From: Mucilaginibacter sp. cycad4
GTDB taxonomy: Bacteria; Bacteroidota; Bacteroidia; Sphingobacteriales; Sphingobacteriaceae
Length of the DNA stretch: 64,000 nt
Direction of reading: 5' to 3'
Assembly: GCF_034263275.1 (NCBI RefSeq)
Contig: NZ_CP139559.1
Coordinates: 4,030,001 to 4,094,000, forward strand
This document shows, in pieces, positions 33,901-42,175 of this stretch. The translations under genes and the position numbers were made by a program. Below the pieces are notes generated by a model. That model ran no database searches, had not been told where the DNA came from, and saw only the letters and a list, made by a program, of their open reading frames with translations. Numbering within the stretch: the stretch's first letter is position 1; each line of letters opens with the position of its first letter.

Positions 33901-34070
33901 GCATAGGTGCTGGCGCACAATTACATCAGCCACTGGCTATTGCAGTTATTGGTGGTTTTTTAGCGGCATTGCCATTGTTACTTATTGTTTTACCGGCAAT
34001 GCTCCGTATATTGTACCGCAAAGGGTTCAGCACCCACTTAAATGAAATTAATGAAAGCCACCACGGTTAA
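30978..34070 (+). CDS. RND family efflux permease
   Basis: 1030 residues with the RND build: TM1 (about 13-30), a large periplasmic loop, TM2-6 (about 335-480), a second loop and TM8-12 (about 850-1010). The proton-relay motif in TM4 (SIGLIIDDAIVVVEQ, Asp pair near 398) is intact. The sequence is nearer to the hydrophobe/amphiphile group than to CusA-type metal pumps, which is consistent with the short adaptor, but the substrate is not predictable. Last gene of the two-component/efflux operon. Confidence 0.92.
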   Translation: MNQRKNYFITHRKPLGLVLALLIMGGLFAYSKLQTSLFPEITFPKIKIIADEGLQPVNKMMVTVTKPLENAIKQVPDLQLVRSTTSRGSCEISALLNWNADIDLSQQRIQSSIDQIKNDLPADVNISVAKMNPSILPVSGYTLESHNLSPIELRQLATYTVKPFLSQVDGVSEIRVIGGKLKEYWLTLDQQKMTSLGLTPDIISNTLATTNFVKSEGYLSDYKRMYLTVTDATINAKDQLEDLVISNNRKRIVRLKDFASIQVNEGIEYTRINANGRDGVLIAVIKQPNANLISVSNDMADKIEALKKLLPKGVSIRPYYVQADFVNDSLKSVSDSLWIGLLLAIIVAVIFLRSFKASITILITIPVTLGLTLLILYWLGYTFNIMTLGAIAASIGLIIDDAIVVVEQIHRVHEEHPDELSSHLVRKAIDYLFPAMVGSSISTIVIFIPFVLMTGVAGAYFKVLTDTMIITLLSSFFVTWIGLPVIYLLVTPKPKLNAAAKAKKEEVHTVKQQKWVSFFILRPYVSLIIIAALAAVIVIVPPLLETGFLPDMDEGAIVLDYKSPPGTSLEETDRMLKQIEKQIVKHPDVTAYSRRTGTQMGFFITEPNSGDYLIQLKKDRTKSTEEVISDLRKIVEETQPALEVEFGQVISDMLGDLTTSAEPIEIKVFGDKQQTLQNLSRQIAGLVEKVKGTADVLPGIIIAGPTVSIQPHYSKIAQYGITAADLQMQVQTALEGNVIGSLLEKEQLSPIRMVYPGNRSLNVNDIHNLHIFLPNGKLIPITELASVELRPGDAEINRENLQSMNVVSARLEGSDLGTVIAAIQKTIHDNVNLPTGYHVEYGGAYAQQQQSFKELLIILVTACLLVFGVILFLFRQFRIALLILVIGILGIAGSFLALFITGTPLNVGSYTGLIMIVGIIGENAIFTFLQFKESAIENGNKNIDAAITFAISTRLRPKLMTALGAIIALMPLALGIGAGAQLHQPLAIAVIGGFLAALPLLLIVLPAMLRILYRKGFSTHLNEINESHHG

Positions 34071-34126
34071 CACAGCATTTTTACAGATTCGGGACTTAAT
34101 TTCATGGCAATAAACACTCCCGAAAA

Positions 34127-35128
34127 ATGAAAAAGCAAATTTTGGCCGTAGCCTTGCTCATAGCAGGTATAGCTCCGTTTAAACTGAATGCGCAAACCTA
34201 TGTGGCCGATAAAACCATCGCGCTTCCGGGCGATGGCGGTTACGATTACCTGGCGATTGATAAAGTAAACCGTAACCTGTACGTATCGCATAGCACATCT
34301 GTAAACGTTATTAACCTGGATACCGAAAAGCCGGTTGGTGTTATTGATAACATGAAAGGCGTTCACGGTATAGCCATAGTAAATAAACTTAATCGCGGCT
34401 TCATCAGTGATGGCAAGGCAAATGCCGTAGTGGTTTTCGATCTGAAAACTTTTAAAACCATTACTACTATTGCCCTTACGGGTGCCGATGGCCCGGATGC
34501 CATTATGTATGACCCTTACTCAGATCGTGTGTTTACCTTCAACGGCGAAAGCAATAACTCATCAGTAATTAACCCGGCCACACTTAAACAGGTTGGCACA
34601 GTGGCACTTGGCGGTGGCCCCGAGTTTGCAGTATCTGATGGAAAAGGAAAGATCTACAATAACCTTGAAGACAAAAGCAGCCTGAATGTTATTGATAGCA
34701 AAAGCCTTAAAGTGATCAAAAACTATCCCCTTGCTCCCTGCGGTGGCCCAACAGGTTTAGCGCTTGATGCCGTTGATCAGAAATTATTTACCGTTTGCCG
34801 CGAAAATAAGGGGGTGAGTGTTGTTGATATCAAAACAGGAAAAGTTACTGCTACCCTGCCAATTGGCGCAGGTGTTGATGCCGTAGTTTATGACCCCGAA
34901 ACCAAACTGATCTTCTGCTCATGCGGCGATGGCGTTACTACCATCATCAAACAAAAATCGGCCGATGAATATGAGGTGATCCAATCGCTTAAAACTGCCG
35001 AAAGGGCCAGGACAATGGCGCTGGACGCCAAAACCCACAAGATTTATTTAAGTGTTGCCCAGTTTGAACCAGGAACCCGCAAAACCATTCCCAATACTTT
35101 TAAAGTGCTTGTTTTTAAGCAAAACTAA
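34127..35128 (+). CDS. YncE-like beta-propeller exported protein
   Basis: 333 residues with signal peptide (PFKLNAQ at about 22). About seven repeating blade units of the YVTN/YncE kind, for example NVINLDTEKPVGVID, VVFDLKTFKTITTIAL, SVINPATLKQVGTVAL, NVIDSKSLKVIKNYPL and SVVDIKTGKVTATLPI. Probably periplasmic. It starts 56 nt after the pump gene and may be read through from that operon. Role unknown; proteins of this type bind partners or ligands. Confidence 0.85.
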   Translation: MKKQILAVALLIAGIAPFKLNAQTYVADKTIALPGDGGYDYLAIDKVNRNLYVSHSTSVNVINLDTEKPVGVIDNMKGVHGIAIVNKLNRGFISDGKANAVVVFDLKTFKTITTIALTGADGPDAIMYDPYSDRVFTFNGESNNSSVINPATLKQVGTVALGGGPEFAVSDGKGKIYNNLEDKSSLNVIDSKSLKVIKNYPLAPCGGPTGLALDAVDQKLFTVCRENKGVSVVDIKTGKVTATLPIGAGVDAVVYDPETKLIFCSCGDGVTTIIKQKSADEYEVIQSLKTAERARTMALDAKTHKIYLSVAQFEPGTRKTIPNTFKVLVFKQN

Positions 35129-35259
35129 AGTAAATTGTATATAAAATTTATATGAAATGATCATGAAGATTTGGTTTATTCCTGGTATTACTAATTAATT
35201 TTTACAAAAAAATGAACTTTTTATGCACGTTATCGTTATATTTAACGTTTTAACATTAT

Positions 35260-36297
35260 ATGATAAAAAAGACTGATTTTGTTTATTCCCAGGAGTCTGA
35301 ACCTCATCGCATCCGCACAAAAAAAATCTTGAAAGAGTTTCCGCAACTGCGTAAACTTATAGGTAAAAATCCTAAAACGATATGGGCCATTGTTGGGTTA
35401 GTAGCTTTCCAAGTTGTTTTAGCCTGGTTTGTACGTGACCAGTCATGGTGGATAGTTTTTGGCGCAGCCTATTTGCTTGGGGCTTTTGCCGATCATGCGC
35501 TGTTTGTGATGATCCACGAATGTACACACCAGTTGCTGTTTAAAAACCGTAATGCCAACCGCTGGGCATCTATGTTTGCCAATTTACCGCAAATATTGCC
35601 AAGTGCCATTTCGTTCGAGAAATATCATATCAAACATCACTCTTTTCAGGGTGTACATGAGCTTGATGCCGATTTACCGAACCGCTGGGAAGCAAAACTG
35701 ATCAGTAATTCATTTTTTGGTAAAGCAATCTGGCTGCTGTTTTTCCCGGTATTCCAATTGTTCCGCCTTTCACGTTTAAGGGAAATCCATCCCTTTGATG
35801 GCTGGATCCTGACAAACTGGTTATTGCAGGCAGCATTTACTACTGCTATCGCTTACTTTATGGGCTGGCATGCCGTAGCATTCCTGCTGCTAAGCTTCTC
35901 GTTTTCGGTTGGCCTGCACCCGCTGGGCGCCCGCTGGATCCAGGAACACTACCTTACCGTTACCGAAGAACAGGAAACTTACAGCTACTATGGTAATTTT
36001 AACGCCGTAGCCTTTAACGTAGGCTTCCACAATGAGCACCATGATTTCCCTTCTATCCCATGGAATAAACTTCCGGAGATCAGGAAGACTGCCCCTGAAT
36101 ACTACGATACTTTATACTATCATACCTCATGGACAAAATTATTTTTCCAGTTTTTGTTCGATAGGGAGATCTCGCTGTTCAACCGCATTCTGCGTAAAGA
36201 CCGCGGCCGTGTAGCGCTGACAGATATTTCAAAACCAGATATCGATCTCACCAAGTCCGAAACAGCAAAGCCGGAGCTTGTGGATGTTGAAAAATAA
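35260..36297 (+). CDS. sphingolipid delta-4 (dihydroceramide) desaturase homologue
   Basis: 345 residues. The N-terminus (DFVYSQESEPHRIRTKKILKE, PQLRKLIGKNP) matches the Lipid_DES domain that precedes the desaturase in eukaryotic DEGS enzymes. Three His boxes for the di-iron site are intact: HECTH (86-90), HIKHH (123-127) and HNEHH (257-261), with the DEGS-like context ETYSYYG ... FNVGFHNEHHDFPSIPW and EYYDTLYYHTSW. Four to five membrane spans. The predicted reaction is insertion of the 4,5-trans double bond into the long-chain base of ceramide. It is monocistronic with its own terminator. Confidence 0.85.
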   Translation: MIKKTDFVYSQESEPHRIRTKKILKEFPQLRKLIGKNPKTIWAIVGLVAFQVVLAWFVRDQSWWIVFGAAYLLGAFADHALFVMIHECTHQLLFKNRNANRWASMFANLPQILPSAISFEKYHIKHHSFQGVHELDADLPNRWEAKLISNSFFGKAIWLLFFPVFQLFRLSRLREIHPFDGWILTNWLLQAAFTTAIAYFMGWHAVAFLLLSFSFSVGLHPLGARWIQEHYLTVTEEQETYSYYGNFNAVAFNVGFHNEHHDFPSIPWNKLPEIRKTAPEYYDTLYYHTSWTKLFFQFLFDREISLFNRILRKDRGRVALTDISKPDIDLTKSETAKPELVDVEK

Positions 36298-36306
36298 GAA
36301 ATTGAG

Positions 36307-36336
36307 AAAGGGCCTTGAAAAAAGGCCCTTTTTTTG
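36307..36336 (+). terminator. intrinsic terminator after the desaturase gene
   Basis: AAAGGGCCTT (36307-36316) with AAGGCCCTTT (36322-36331), followed by TTTT; starts 10 nt after the stop codon. Confidence 0.85.
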
Positions 36337-36353
36337 TTGGACAGCATGCTAAT

Positions 36354-36448
36354 TGTCATTGCGCCTGATAATGTGGCAATCTCGTAGCTATGTATCTTCA
36401 GTCTGCATTGCCACGAGATTGCTTCGTCGGTCTTCCTTATAATGACGT
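36354..36448. repeat. REP-like repeat (GTCATTGCGAG family)
   Basis: GTCATTGCG ... GGCAATCTCGTAGC ... GCCACGAGATTGC ... ATAATGACG: an imperfect palindrome of the same family as 1-86 and 47462-47577. Confidence 0.6.
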
Positions 36449-36501
36449 GATTGTAAGTTATTGATTATTATTGTGTTTCTTAATCAAATTTTATAACAAT
36501 A

Positions 36502-36602
36502 GCGTTGCCCGCGGCCCCGGGCTTTCCGTTACAAGTTCTCGCCTTTCCATCCCGACAATCCCTGCGCTCGCTGTGGGCTTTTCACTGTAATCCCTAACGC
36601 GA
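36502..36602 (-). repeat. dispersed repeat GCGTTAGGGATTGCAG family, copy C
   Basis: Ends CTGTAATCCCTAACGCG and holds GGGCTTTCCGTTACAAG and TCTCGCCTTTCC, matching copy B at 5328-5438 along its length with substitutions. Confidence 0.6.
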
Positions 36603-36732
36603 CATGCACACAATCTCGATAAACATAAAAGGCTTTCCGTCCCTCCATATACGTGTGTCGGTATGTTTATGGACGGGTGATGAACGGGGTGTGATAGTAG
36701 TTGCCTGTAGAGCAGCGCCCCCTCCCCACCCC

Positions 36733-36850
36733 GTCATTGCGAGGTACAAAGCAATCGCGAACTATACTAGGGCAATCCCGCATAGTCACCATCTCCCTGC
36801 TAATTAGGATACGCGCGGCACGCGCGCACCAGCGGGAGGTCACTCCTGAC
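36733..36850. repeat. REP-like repeat (GTCATTGCGAG family)
   Basis: CGTCATTGCGAGGTAC AAAGCAATC at the left, with GCTAATTAGGA and a degenerate right end near CCTGACATA. A TACGCGCGGCACGCGCGCA palindrome sits inside. Confidence 0.5.
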
Positions 36851-36926
36851 ATATAGAAAACACACTTTCATTTCCCGCTTGCATCTCATCAACTAATTTT
36901 CGTATTTTGCTAAAAATATTAGTAAC

Positions 36927-37370
36927 ATGATTTCCTTAAGCAAAGCCGATCAACTTATAATTTTTAGCCGTTACATCGGCCAACAGGTTGTGATCACCAG
37001 TCTTTTAAATACCAGGGAGATCAATATTGGCACACTTGAAGGTGTAAAGCACAGCGCCTTAGCTGTTAGTATTGATGATATAACACGCTGGATCCCGCTA
37101 TATGATAATTTTAAACTTTATGAAATCAAGTTGCTTTTAAAGCCCTTAAAAAAACTTACGCCCGAAGTTATTGCTGCAGCAAATGACCTGCCTGTAAAAG
37201 CGTTCATCACCCCATACTATCAGCAACTGGGCTATGACATGCCTGTTTTTATTAAACCCGGTCACCCCTGCAATTGTAAATATGTTCAGGAACTTGAACT
37301 GGCCGACTACCGCACCCCTGCAGAAATATTCCGGCAAAATACTTTATTACATGCTTTTGAATCGGCATAA
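36927..37370 (+). CDS. hypothetical protein
   Basis: 147 residues from an ATG, no signal peptide. The N-terminal half looks like a small beta-barrel (IGQQVVITSLLNTREINIGTLEGV, ALAVSIDDITRWIPL), reminiscent of Sm/OB-like modules; the C-terminal half has PCNCKYVQELEL with two cysteines. No family recognised. Monocistronic. Confidence 0.6.
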   Translation: MISLSKADQLIIFSRYIGQQVVITSLLNTREINIGTLEGVKHSALAVSIDDITRWIPLYDNFKLYEIKLLLKPLKKLTPEVIAAANDLPVKAFITPYYQQLGYDMPVFIKPGHPCNCKYVQELELADYRTPAEIFRQNTLLHAFESA

Positions 37371-37507
37371 ATGTTTCATGGTACGAATATTGTGTACCAT
37401 ATGCCCTATTTGTTATACAATTTTCATATAGTCGTAACAAAATCAAATAATTAATGTCAACTTCATACTAATGCGCTTTATTTGCGTTATTGTTTGCAAG
37501 AAACAGA

Positions 37508-38416
37508 ATGAGTCGATCAAAAAAATTAAATATCCTACTCCCCCTTGTATCCCTGCTTTTCATGGGGGCCTTTGCCAAGCACAGGCTGCTCGACAGGCAG
37601 GATATTACAGGCACCCTGAATGATAAAGAGATGGATGAAACGTCGGGCATTGCGGCATCATCCATTAGTCCCGATACTTACTATGTACATAACGACAGTG
37701 GCGATACGAGCCGTTTTTTTGCTATAACAGCCGATGGCAAGCTCAAATCAACCATTTATTTTAAGGGAGACAGCGTTCATAAATTGGGCGTACAGGATTG
37801 TGAAGATATAGATGTTGGCCCCGGGCCGGAAAAAGGCAAAAGTTACGTTTACCTTGGCGATATAGGCGATAATAATCAAAGCAGGCCATATATTACAGTT
37901 TACCGCATGGCCGAAAAAAAATCATGGGCTACAGGCGATAAGGCATTTACAAACACACAAGCTGTGCGGGCAGACTTTAAATATCCGGATGGCCCTAAAG
38001 ATGCCGAAACGTTGATGATTGATCCGATAGGCAAACAATTGATCGTAGTAAGCAAAAGGAGTGATACCGTTGCGGTTTACACCAGTCCGTTAAAATACCA
38101 GGCCAATACAACAACTGTATTAACCAAACGCTGCAAATTGTTCTTCGCGGGTTTTAAACCTTTTAAATGGATCACAGCCGGCGATATCTCTAAAGACGGG
38201 CAGCAGATCCTGCTGAAAAGCTACGACAAAGTTTACTACTGGCGCCGCCAGCATAACGAACCCATATGGGAAACTATGGTACGCAAACCACAAGAGCTTA
38301 ACTATAAAGTTGAAAAACAGGGTGAAGCAATAGGATTTCAACCGGATGGCAAAGGCTACTACACTACAAGTGAAGGTGTTTTTTCGCCGATATATCATTA
38401 TGATGTTCCAAATTGA
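37508..38416 (+). CDS. exported beta-propeller-like protein of unknown function
   Basis: 302 residues from the ATG at 37508 (MSRSKK), preferred over the upstream TTG at 37490 because it opens the signal peptide (LNILLPLVSLLFMGAFA). The mature part contains DETSGIAAS, YYVHNDSGDTSRFFAI, QDCEDIDVGPG, YVYLGDIGDNN and DAETLMIDP, the pattern of PE-PGRS/phytase-like esterase propellers found in many Bacteroidota, without proven activity. Its own terminator follows. Confidence 0.7.
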   Translation: MSRSKKLNILLPLVSLLFMGAFAKHRLLDRQDITGTLNDKEMDETSGIAASSISPDTYYVHNDSGDTSRFFAITADGKLKSTIYFKGDSVHKLGVQDCEDIDVGPGPEKGKSYVYLGDIGDNNQSRPYITVYRMAEKKSWATGDKAFTNTQAVRADFKYPDGPKDAETLMIDPIGKQLIVVSKRSDTVAVYTSPLKYQANTTTVLTKRCKLFFAGFKPFKWITAGDISKDGQQILLKSYDKVYYWRRQHNEPIWETMVRKPQELNYKVEKQGEAIGFQPDGKGYYTTSEGVFSPIYHYDVPN

Positions 38417-38423
38417 TTTTTAA

Positions 38424-38461
38424 ATAGAAAAGGCCTTCGGGTAAACAAAGGCCTTTTCTAT
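38424..38461. terminator. intrinsic terminator
   Basis: 14-bp stem ATAGAAAAGGCCTT (38424-38437) / AAGGCCTTTTCTAT (38448-38461) directly after the propeller-gene stop. The arms are self-supplying T and A tracts, so it can work in both directions. Confidence 0.75.
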
Positions 38462-38475
38462 ATCTTAAAACGTAT

Positions 38476-38570
38476 CCCTCAGGGTCCTCTGCGAGAGACC
38501 CTGAGGGGGACATGAAACTTGCTTAGTTACTCTGCTAATAGGGGATTGCTTCGTACCTCGCAATGACGCG
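38476..38570. repeat. hairpin plus REP-like repeat
   Basis: CCCTCAGGGTC (38476-38486) pairs perfectly with GACCCTGAGGG (38497-38507). It is followed by a half-unit of the GTCATTGCGAG family (GGGGATTGCTTCGTACCTCGCAATGAC region, 38538-38567). Confidence 0.6.
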
Positions 38571-38598
38571 TGTTTTCTATTGCTTTCTTTAGAACTCT

Positions 38599-40815
38599 CT
38601 ACATCACCCGGATAAGCTTTACGCCATGCGGTGGTATTTTGAAAGTATATTTGTGATTAACCGCTATCAGGTATTTTTGCTCCCAAACATCACGGGCTTT
38701 GGTAAAGCCTTTTAACAGCTTGTCAGTAGCATCCAGGTTAACGGTTTGGTATTTATCAGATGTGTTAAAGAAACCTATTGCTTTTTCGCCTTTGGTAAGC
38801 TCTTTTACCCAAATTTGCTGTTCATCTGTTTTAGAAGCTTGTCTTGCACCTTTGCCTAAGGCATCCTGGTCAATAGCCAATACTTCATCATTGGTTAGCA
38901 GACTAAGTGTAAACCTGTCCAGGTGCCCCATATCGCAACCAATTAATAATGGCGCAGACAGCAGGCTCCATAAACTGATGTGTGTATATTGCTCGTCATA
39001 GGTTAAACGGCTATTGTGCAGACTTGGCCCCCAGCCCACTTTACCCACAACCAACATATCCGGATCATTAAAATGGCCCGGACCGGCATAAGGCGAAGCA
39101 GGGTCCTGACTAAAGCCAATATCGCTCATGCTTCTCCAGGTATCCTGGATATCGCCGGTGGTACGCCAGCTGTTACCGCCTGTTTCGGCACCCCATTTCC
39201 AAACATCGCCCCAGCCGTACTGGCAAAAACTAAACATAATATCACGGTTCACTTTATTTAAAGATGCGCGCATTACTTCATATGGTTTCTTAAGCGCAGG
39301 CAGGTCGGGATGCGGTGGGGTAACTTCCGAGTAAGAGCACCAGTCGTATTTTAAATAATCGAAACCCCAGTCGGCATAAGTTTTGGCGTCCTGGTCTTCA
39401 TGCTGCCAGCTGCCCAAAAAGCCGCCACAGGTACGCGGGCCGGGCGATGAATAAATCCCGGTATGCAAGCCGAGGCTATGCACATAATCAGTTAAGCCTT
39501 TCATATCCGGAAACTTGCTGTTAGCAACAATGGCGCCATCGGCAGCACGGCTTTCAGCTTCCCAGCCATCGTCGATATTGATATAGTTCCAGCCATAAGC
39601 ACTCAATTTCTCCGACATTTCTTTAGCCGAGATCTTTACTTTTTCATCGTTCACGCTCAATCCCCAGGCGTTCCAGCTGTTCCAGCCGAGGGCTGGTGTG
39701 AGGCCGATTTTATCACCAATGCTAATGGTAAGCGTTTTAGTTTTATTGCCTAAGCTATTGGTAACCGTAAGCGTTACAGGATAATCTCCCTTTTGGCTTA
39801 CCACGCCTGTAATGATCCCTGTTTTAGCATCAAGCGTTAACCCGGCAGGTAATCCTGCAGCTTTATAGGTAAGCGGCTTTTTACCGGTTGCCGGAATCAA
39901 ATAAAGGAAAGGATTGCCCGGCCTTGCACCGTAAACGTCAGTTCCATTAATCTTTGGCTTGGCCGATGGATAAGGCGTAAGAATATAAGGTGTAGTTTCT
40001 GTTTTAACAATCTCCTTCCCCGATTTCTGATCGCTGAAAGTGTAAGCGATAGTGTAAGATTTTTTAGCTAACCGGGCTATCACGAACGAATAAGTGAAAG
40101 GCTTGCCGGCAGTGAAGTTTGCGGGATTTGTTTTTTCGTAGATGACCGCGCCTGTTTCGGGGTCGGTAACCTTAAAGGCCAAAGTACCCTGATACTGGTA
40201 TTTATTGGTAGTGATCAGTTTAATTGATTTGGCCAGGCTGTTATTTTCCTGGAAACTGTAATCGCCATCGGTATTTACCGTAACATGATCCATTACATCG
40301 GCCATGGCAATGCTAAAATTATCACCGTAAATACCGCCGTCGCCACCGGTATCGTAAATGCGGATGGCCAGTACATTTTCCTTATCCCACAAAATAGCCG
40401 GGTCAGAAGCCGGGATACTATAAGTACGCGGTCCGTAGTTGCCATCCTTAATAGTTCCGCTGTGGCCGCCATATTTAGCAATCAGCTTTCCGTTCAGGTA
40501 TATTTCATCGTTATCATCAACACTGGCCAGGCTTAACCGGAGACTATCCTTTAAATAGGCTTTTTCCTTAAGCGATGAAGGGATCACCACGTGGATGCGG
40601 TACCAGCCGAAGCCATCGTAATTTGGATGCCCCTGCGGTTCCCAGGAGCGGGCAACATCAATGTTTTGCCAGTTTTGATCGTTAAAAGTTGGGGACGACC
40701 ACTGGGCAGAATCGCCCACGGCAAATTTCCAGCCTTTGTTAAGCTGAACGTCCTGTGCGGAAGCGCCCAGGTATGTACCACCCAACAATAGCAATGCGGT
40801 AAAAATTTTCTTCAT
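38599..40815 (-). CDS. alpha-galactosidase (GH27) with N-terminal sandwich and Ig-like domains
   Basis: 738 residues, signal peptide to about 21 (GASAQ). Domains: a galactose-binding-like beta-sandwich (about 25-180; NKGWKFAVGDSAQW, YDGFGWYRIHV), a linker with beta strands, a putative Ig/He_PIG domain (about 290-368; LTYKAAGLPAGLTLDAKTG) and the GH27 barrel (about 370-650) with nucleophile Asp491 (YLKYDWC) and acid/base Asp555 (TTGDIQDTW), then a C-terminal beta domain. Exported. It could remove galactose from galactomannan, complementing the mannan operon 15 kb away, or act on other alpha-galactosides. Confidence 0.9.
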   Translation of the reverse strand: MKKIFTALLLLGGTYLGASAQDVQLNKGWKFAVGDSAQWSSPTFNDQNWQNIDVARSWEPQGHPNYDGFGWYRIHVVIPSSLKEKAYLKDSLRLSLASVDDNDEIYLNGKLIAKYGGHSGTIKDGNYGPRTYSIPASDPAILWDKENVLAIRIYDTGGDGGIYGDNFSIAMADVMDHVTVNTDGDYSFQENNSLAKSIKLITTNKYQYQGTLAFKVTDPETGAVIYEKTNPANFTAGKPFTYSFVIARLAKKSYTIAYTFSDQKSGKEIVKTETTPYILTPYPSAKPKINGTDVYGARPGNPFLYLIPATGKKPLTYKAAGLPAGLTLDAKTGIITGVVSQKGDYPVTLTVTNSLGNKTKTLTISIGDKIGLTPALGWNSWNAWGLSVNDEKVKISAKEMSEKLSAYGWNYINIDDGWEAESRAADGAIVANSKFPDMKGLTDYVHSLGLHTGIYSSPGPRTCGGFLGSWQHEDQDAKTYADWGFDYLKYDWCSYSEVTPPHPDLPALKKPYEVMRASLNKVNRDIMFSFCQYGWGDVWKWGAETGGNSWRTTGDIQDTWRSMSDIGFSQDPASPYAGPGHFNDPDMLVVGKVGWGPSLHNSRLTYDEQYTHISLWSLLSAPLLIGCDMGHLDRFTLSLLTNDEVLAIDQDALGKGARQASKTDEQQIWVKELTKGEKAIGFFNTSDKYQTVNLDATDKLLKGFTKARDVWEQKYLIAVNHKYTFKIPPHGVKLIRVM

Positions 40816-41108
40816 TATTATAGGTTGTTTAAAAGTGAAAAGCGAAACAGGATTTCGCCCGGTTAGTATGCAGATTTAAAGGTACAATGATTTTGAATAA
40901 TTAGAAATGTATTGTTAACATTTATATAAATACACATAAAACACCCGTAAATACAACTAAAAGTAAAAAAGTAAGCTATGAATAACTATCAGGCTGTTGC
41001 AGTACAGTTTTTGTTTATAAATCGATAACACCACCGACGATAAATTTAATGTACAGTTTACGTTTTGGTTTAATATCGATTATACATTTACTGGTGAAAA
41101 CAACAGGT

Positions 41109-41465
41109 ATGAAAAAGACTTTTTTAACCTTAGCCCTTGTAATAGTTTGTGTTGCGGCTTGCTTTGCAGCCATTGCCGGAATTGCCGGAAAGTGGGAAGG
41201 CAAGCTTGAAACTGAAACCGGTGAAGTTTACCCATTGCTTTATAATTTTCAGATTGATGGGGATAAACTAACCGGCACAGCCAAAACCCCTAAAGGCGAT
41301 ATGCCGATTGAAGACGGCAAAATAACGGGCGACAGTTTCAAATTTACTGTAAGCATCGAAGATATCCATATTTCCCATACAGGTAAATTCTATGGCGATT
41401 CGGTAGGTGTTGATATTGAAGCGAACGGTTCAAAAGTACATAGCACTTTAAAAAGGGCGCAATAA
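41109..41465 (+). CDS. small exported protein, tandem paralogue 1
   Basis: 118 residues from the ATG at 41109, preferred over an upstream in-frame start because it opens the signal peptide (MKKTFLTLALVIVCVAACFA). The mature domain is a compact all-beta module: GKWEGKLETETG, PLLYNFQIDGDKLTGTAKTPKGD, a DGKITGDSFKF turn, HTGKFYGDSV and a TLKRA end. The same pattern occurs in the next two genes. Family unknown; a lipocalin-like or small beta-barrel fold is likely. Confidence 0.75.
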   Translation: MKKTFLTLALVIVCVAACFAAIAGIAGKWEGKLETETGEVYPLLYNFQIDGDKLTGTAKTPKGDMPIEDGKITGDSFKFTVSIEDIHISHTGKFYGDSVGVDIEANGSKVHSTLKRAQ

Positions 41466-41486
41466 CCTTGATTTTCCTGATAGCAG

Positions 41487-41530
41487 GATTACATGATATT
41501 TAAATTGCATAAAATATCATGTAATCGTTT
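41487..41530. terminator. hairpin after paralogue 1
   Basis: GATTACATGATATTT (41487-41501) with its perfect complement at 41512-41526, then GTTT. AT-rich but long; probably a terminator. Confidence 0.5.
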
Positions 41531-41580
41531 CATCCAATAAATCAAGCTTCTTATATTTATCTCAACCAAAATTCAAGTTT

Positions 41581-41946
41581 ATGAAAAAAAAGATTTTTAC
41601 TACTACACTATTGGTAAGCTGTTTTATGATATGTCTTGCAGCAATAGCTGACCTTAACGGCAAATGGGCTGGCAAACTAATTACAGGCGACGGACAGGAA
41701 TACCCATTGCTATATAATTTTAAGATTGATGGCGATAAACTGACCGGTACAGCATTAACCCCCGAAGGTGATGTTGATATTAAAGAAGGCAAAACCAACG
41801 GCACCGACTTTTCATTTACAGTAGCCACCAGCGGTATCGTGATCCCGCATACAGGTAAATTCCTGGGCGATTCGGTTAGCGTTGAACTGGATATCAATGG
41901 CTCCAAAAGCAGCTCGGTATTGAAAAGACCGGTTGAGAAGAAATAA
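41581..41946 (+). CDS. small exported protein, tandem paralogue 2
   Basis: 121 residues, ATG, signal peptide to about residue 21. It shares with paralogue 1 the blocks NGKWAGKL, YPLLYNFKIDGDKLTGTA, TPEGDVDI, HTGKFLGDSV and a TLKR-like end (VLKRP). The N-terminus holds an in-frame A8 run. Separately terminated from its neighbours, so each copy seems to be its own transcript. Confidence 0.75.
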   Translation: MKKKIFTTTLLVSCFMICLAAIADLNGKWAGKLITGDGQEYPLLYNFKIDGDKLTGTALTPEGDVDIKEGKTNGTDFSFTVATSGIVIPHTGKFLGDSVSVELDINGSKSSSVLKRPVEKK

Positions 41947-41965
41947 GTTCCCTACTAACATAATA

Positions 41966-42056
41966 GTCAGGCCGAACTTGTTTCGGCAACCCACCTGCTA
42001 AGCAAGCTTGCATGGTTCACCTGCCAGTGGGGTCCTGAAACAAGTTCAGGATGACG
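41966..42056. repeat. dispersed palindrome (GAACTTGTTTC type)
   Basis: GTCAGGCCGAACTTGTTTCGG at the left and CCTGAAACAAGTTCAGGATGAC at the right are inverted relative to each other, with a variable middle. This is another intergenic repeat type. Confidence 0.55.
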
Positions 42057-42064
42057 CTCCCGAT

Positions 42065-42100
42065 AAAAAACCTTACCCATCAGTAAGGTTTTTCTTTTTT
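42065..42100 (+). terminator. intrinsic terminator after paralogue 2
   Basis: AAAAACCTTAC (to 42076) with GTAAGGTTTTT (42083-42093), then CTTTTTT. Confidence 0.8.
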
Positions 42101-42175
42101 ATTAAACTTAAAGGCAATAAAATTGTATATAGTTTAAATTACAGCATATAGATATCTGCTTAAACTATATCAACA

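Larger units (their letters stand above)
36337..36926. other. 590-bp intergenic region of dispersed repeats
   Basis: No gene. It contains a GTCATTGCG-family repeat (36354-36448), copy C of the GCGTTAGGG family (36502-36602), and a further GTCATTGCGAGG repeat (36733-36850) with an internal GCGCG-rich palindrome. The last 40 nt, with GTATTTTGC, probably carry the promoter of the next gene. Confidence 0.6.

Noticed and set aside
37372-37405. ATGGTAC/GTACCAT hairpin after the gene at 36927
   Set aside because: Short arms and no T tract; not convincing as a terminator.
38599-40815. GH27 gene as part of the mannan operon
   Set aside because: It is on the same strand but 14 kb from the operon with many unrelated genes between, so only a functional link is suggested.
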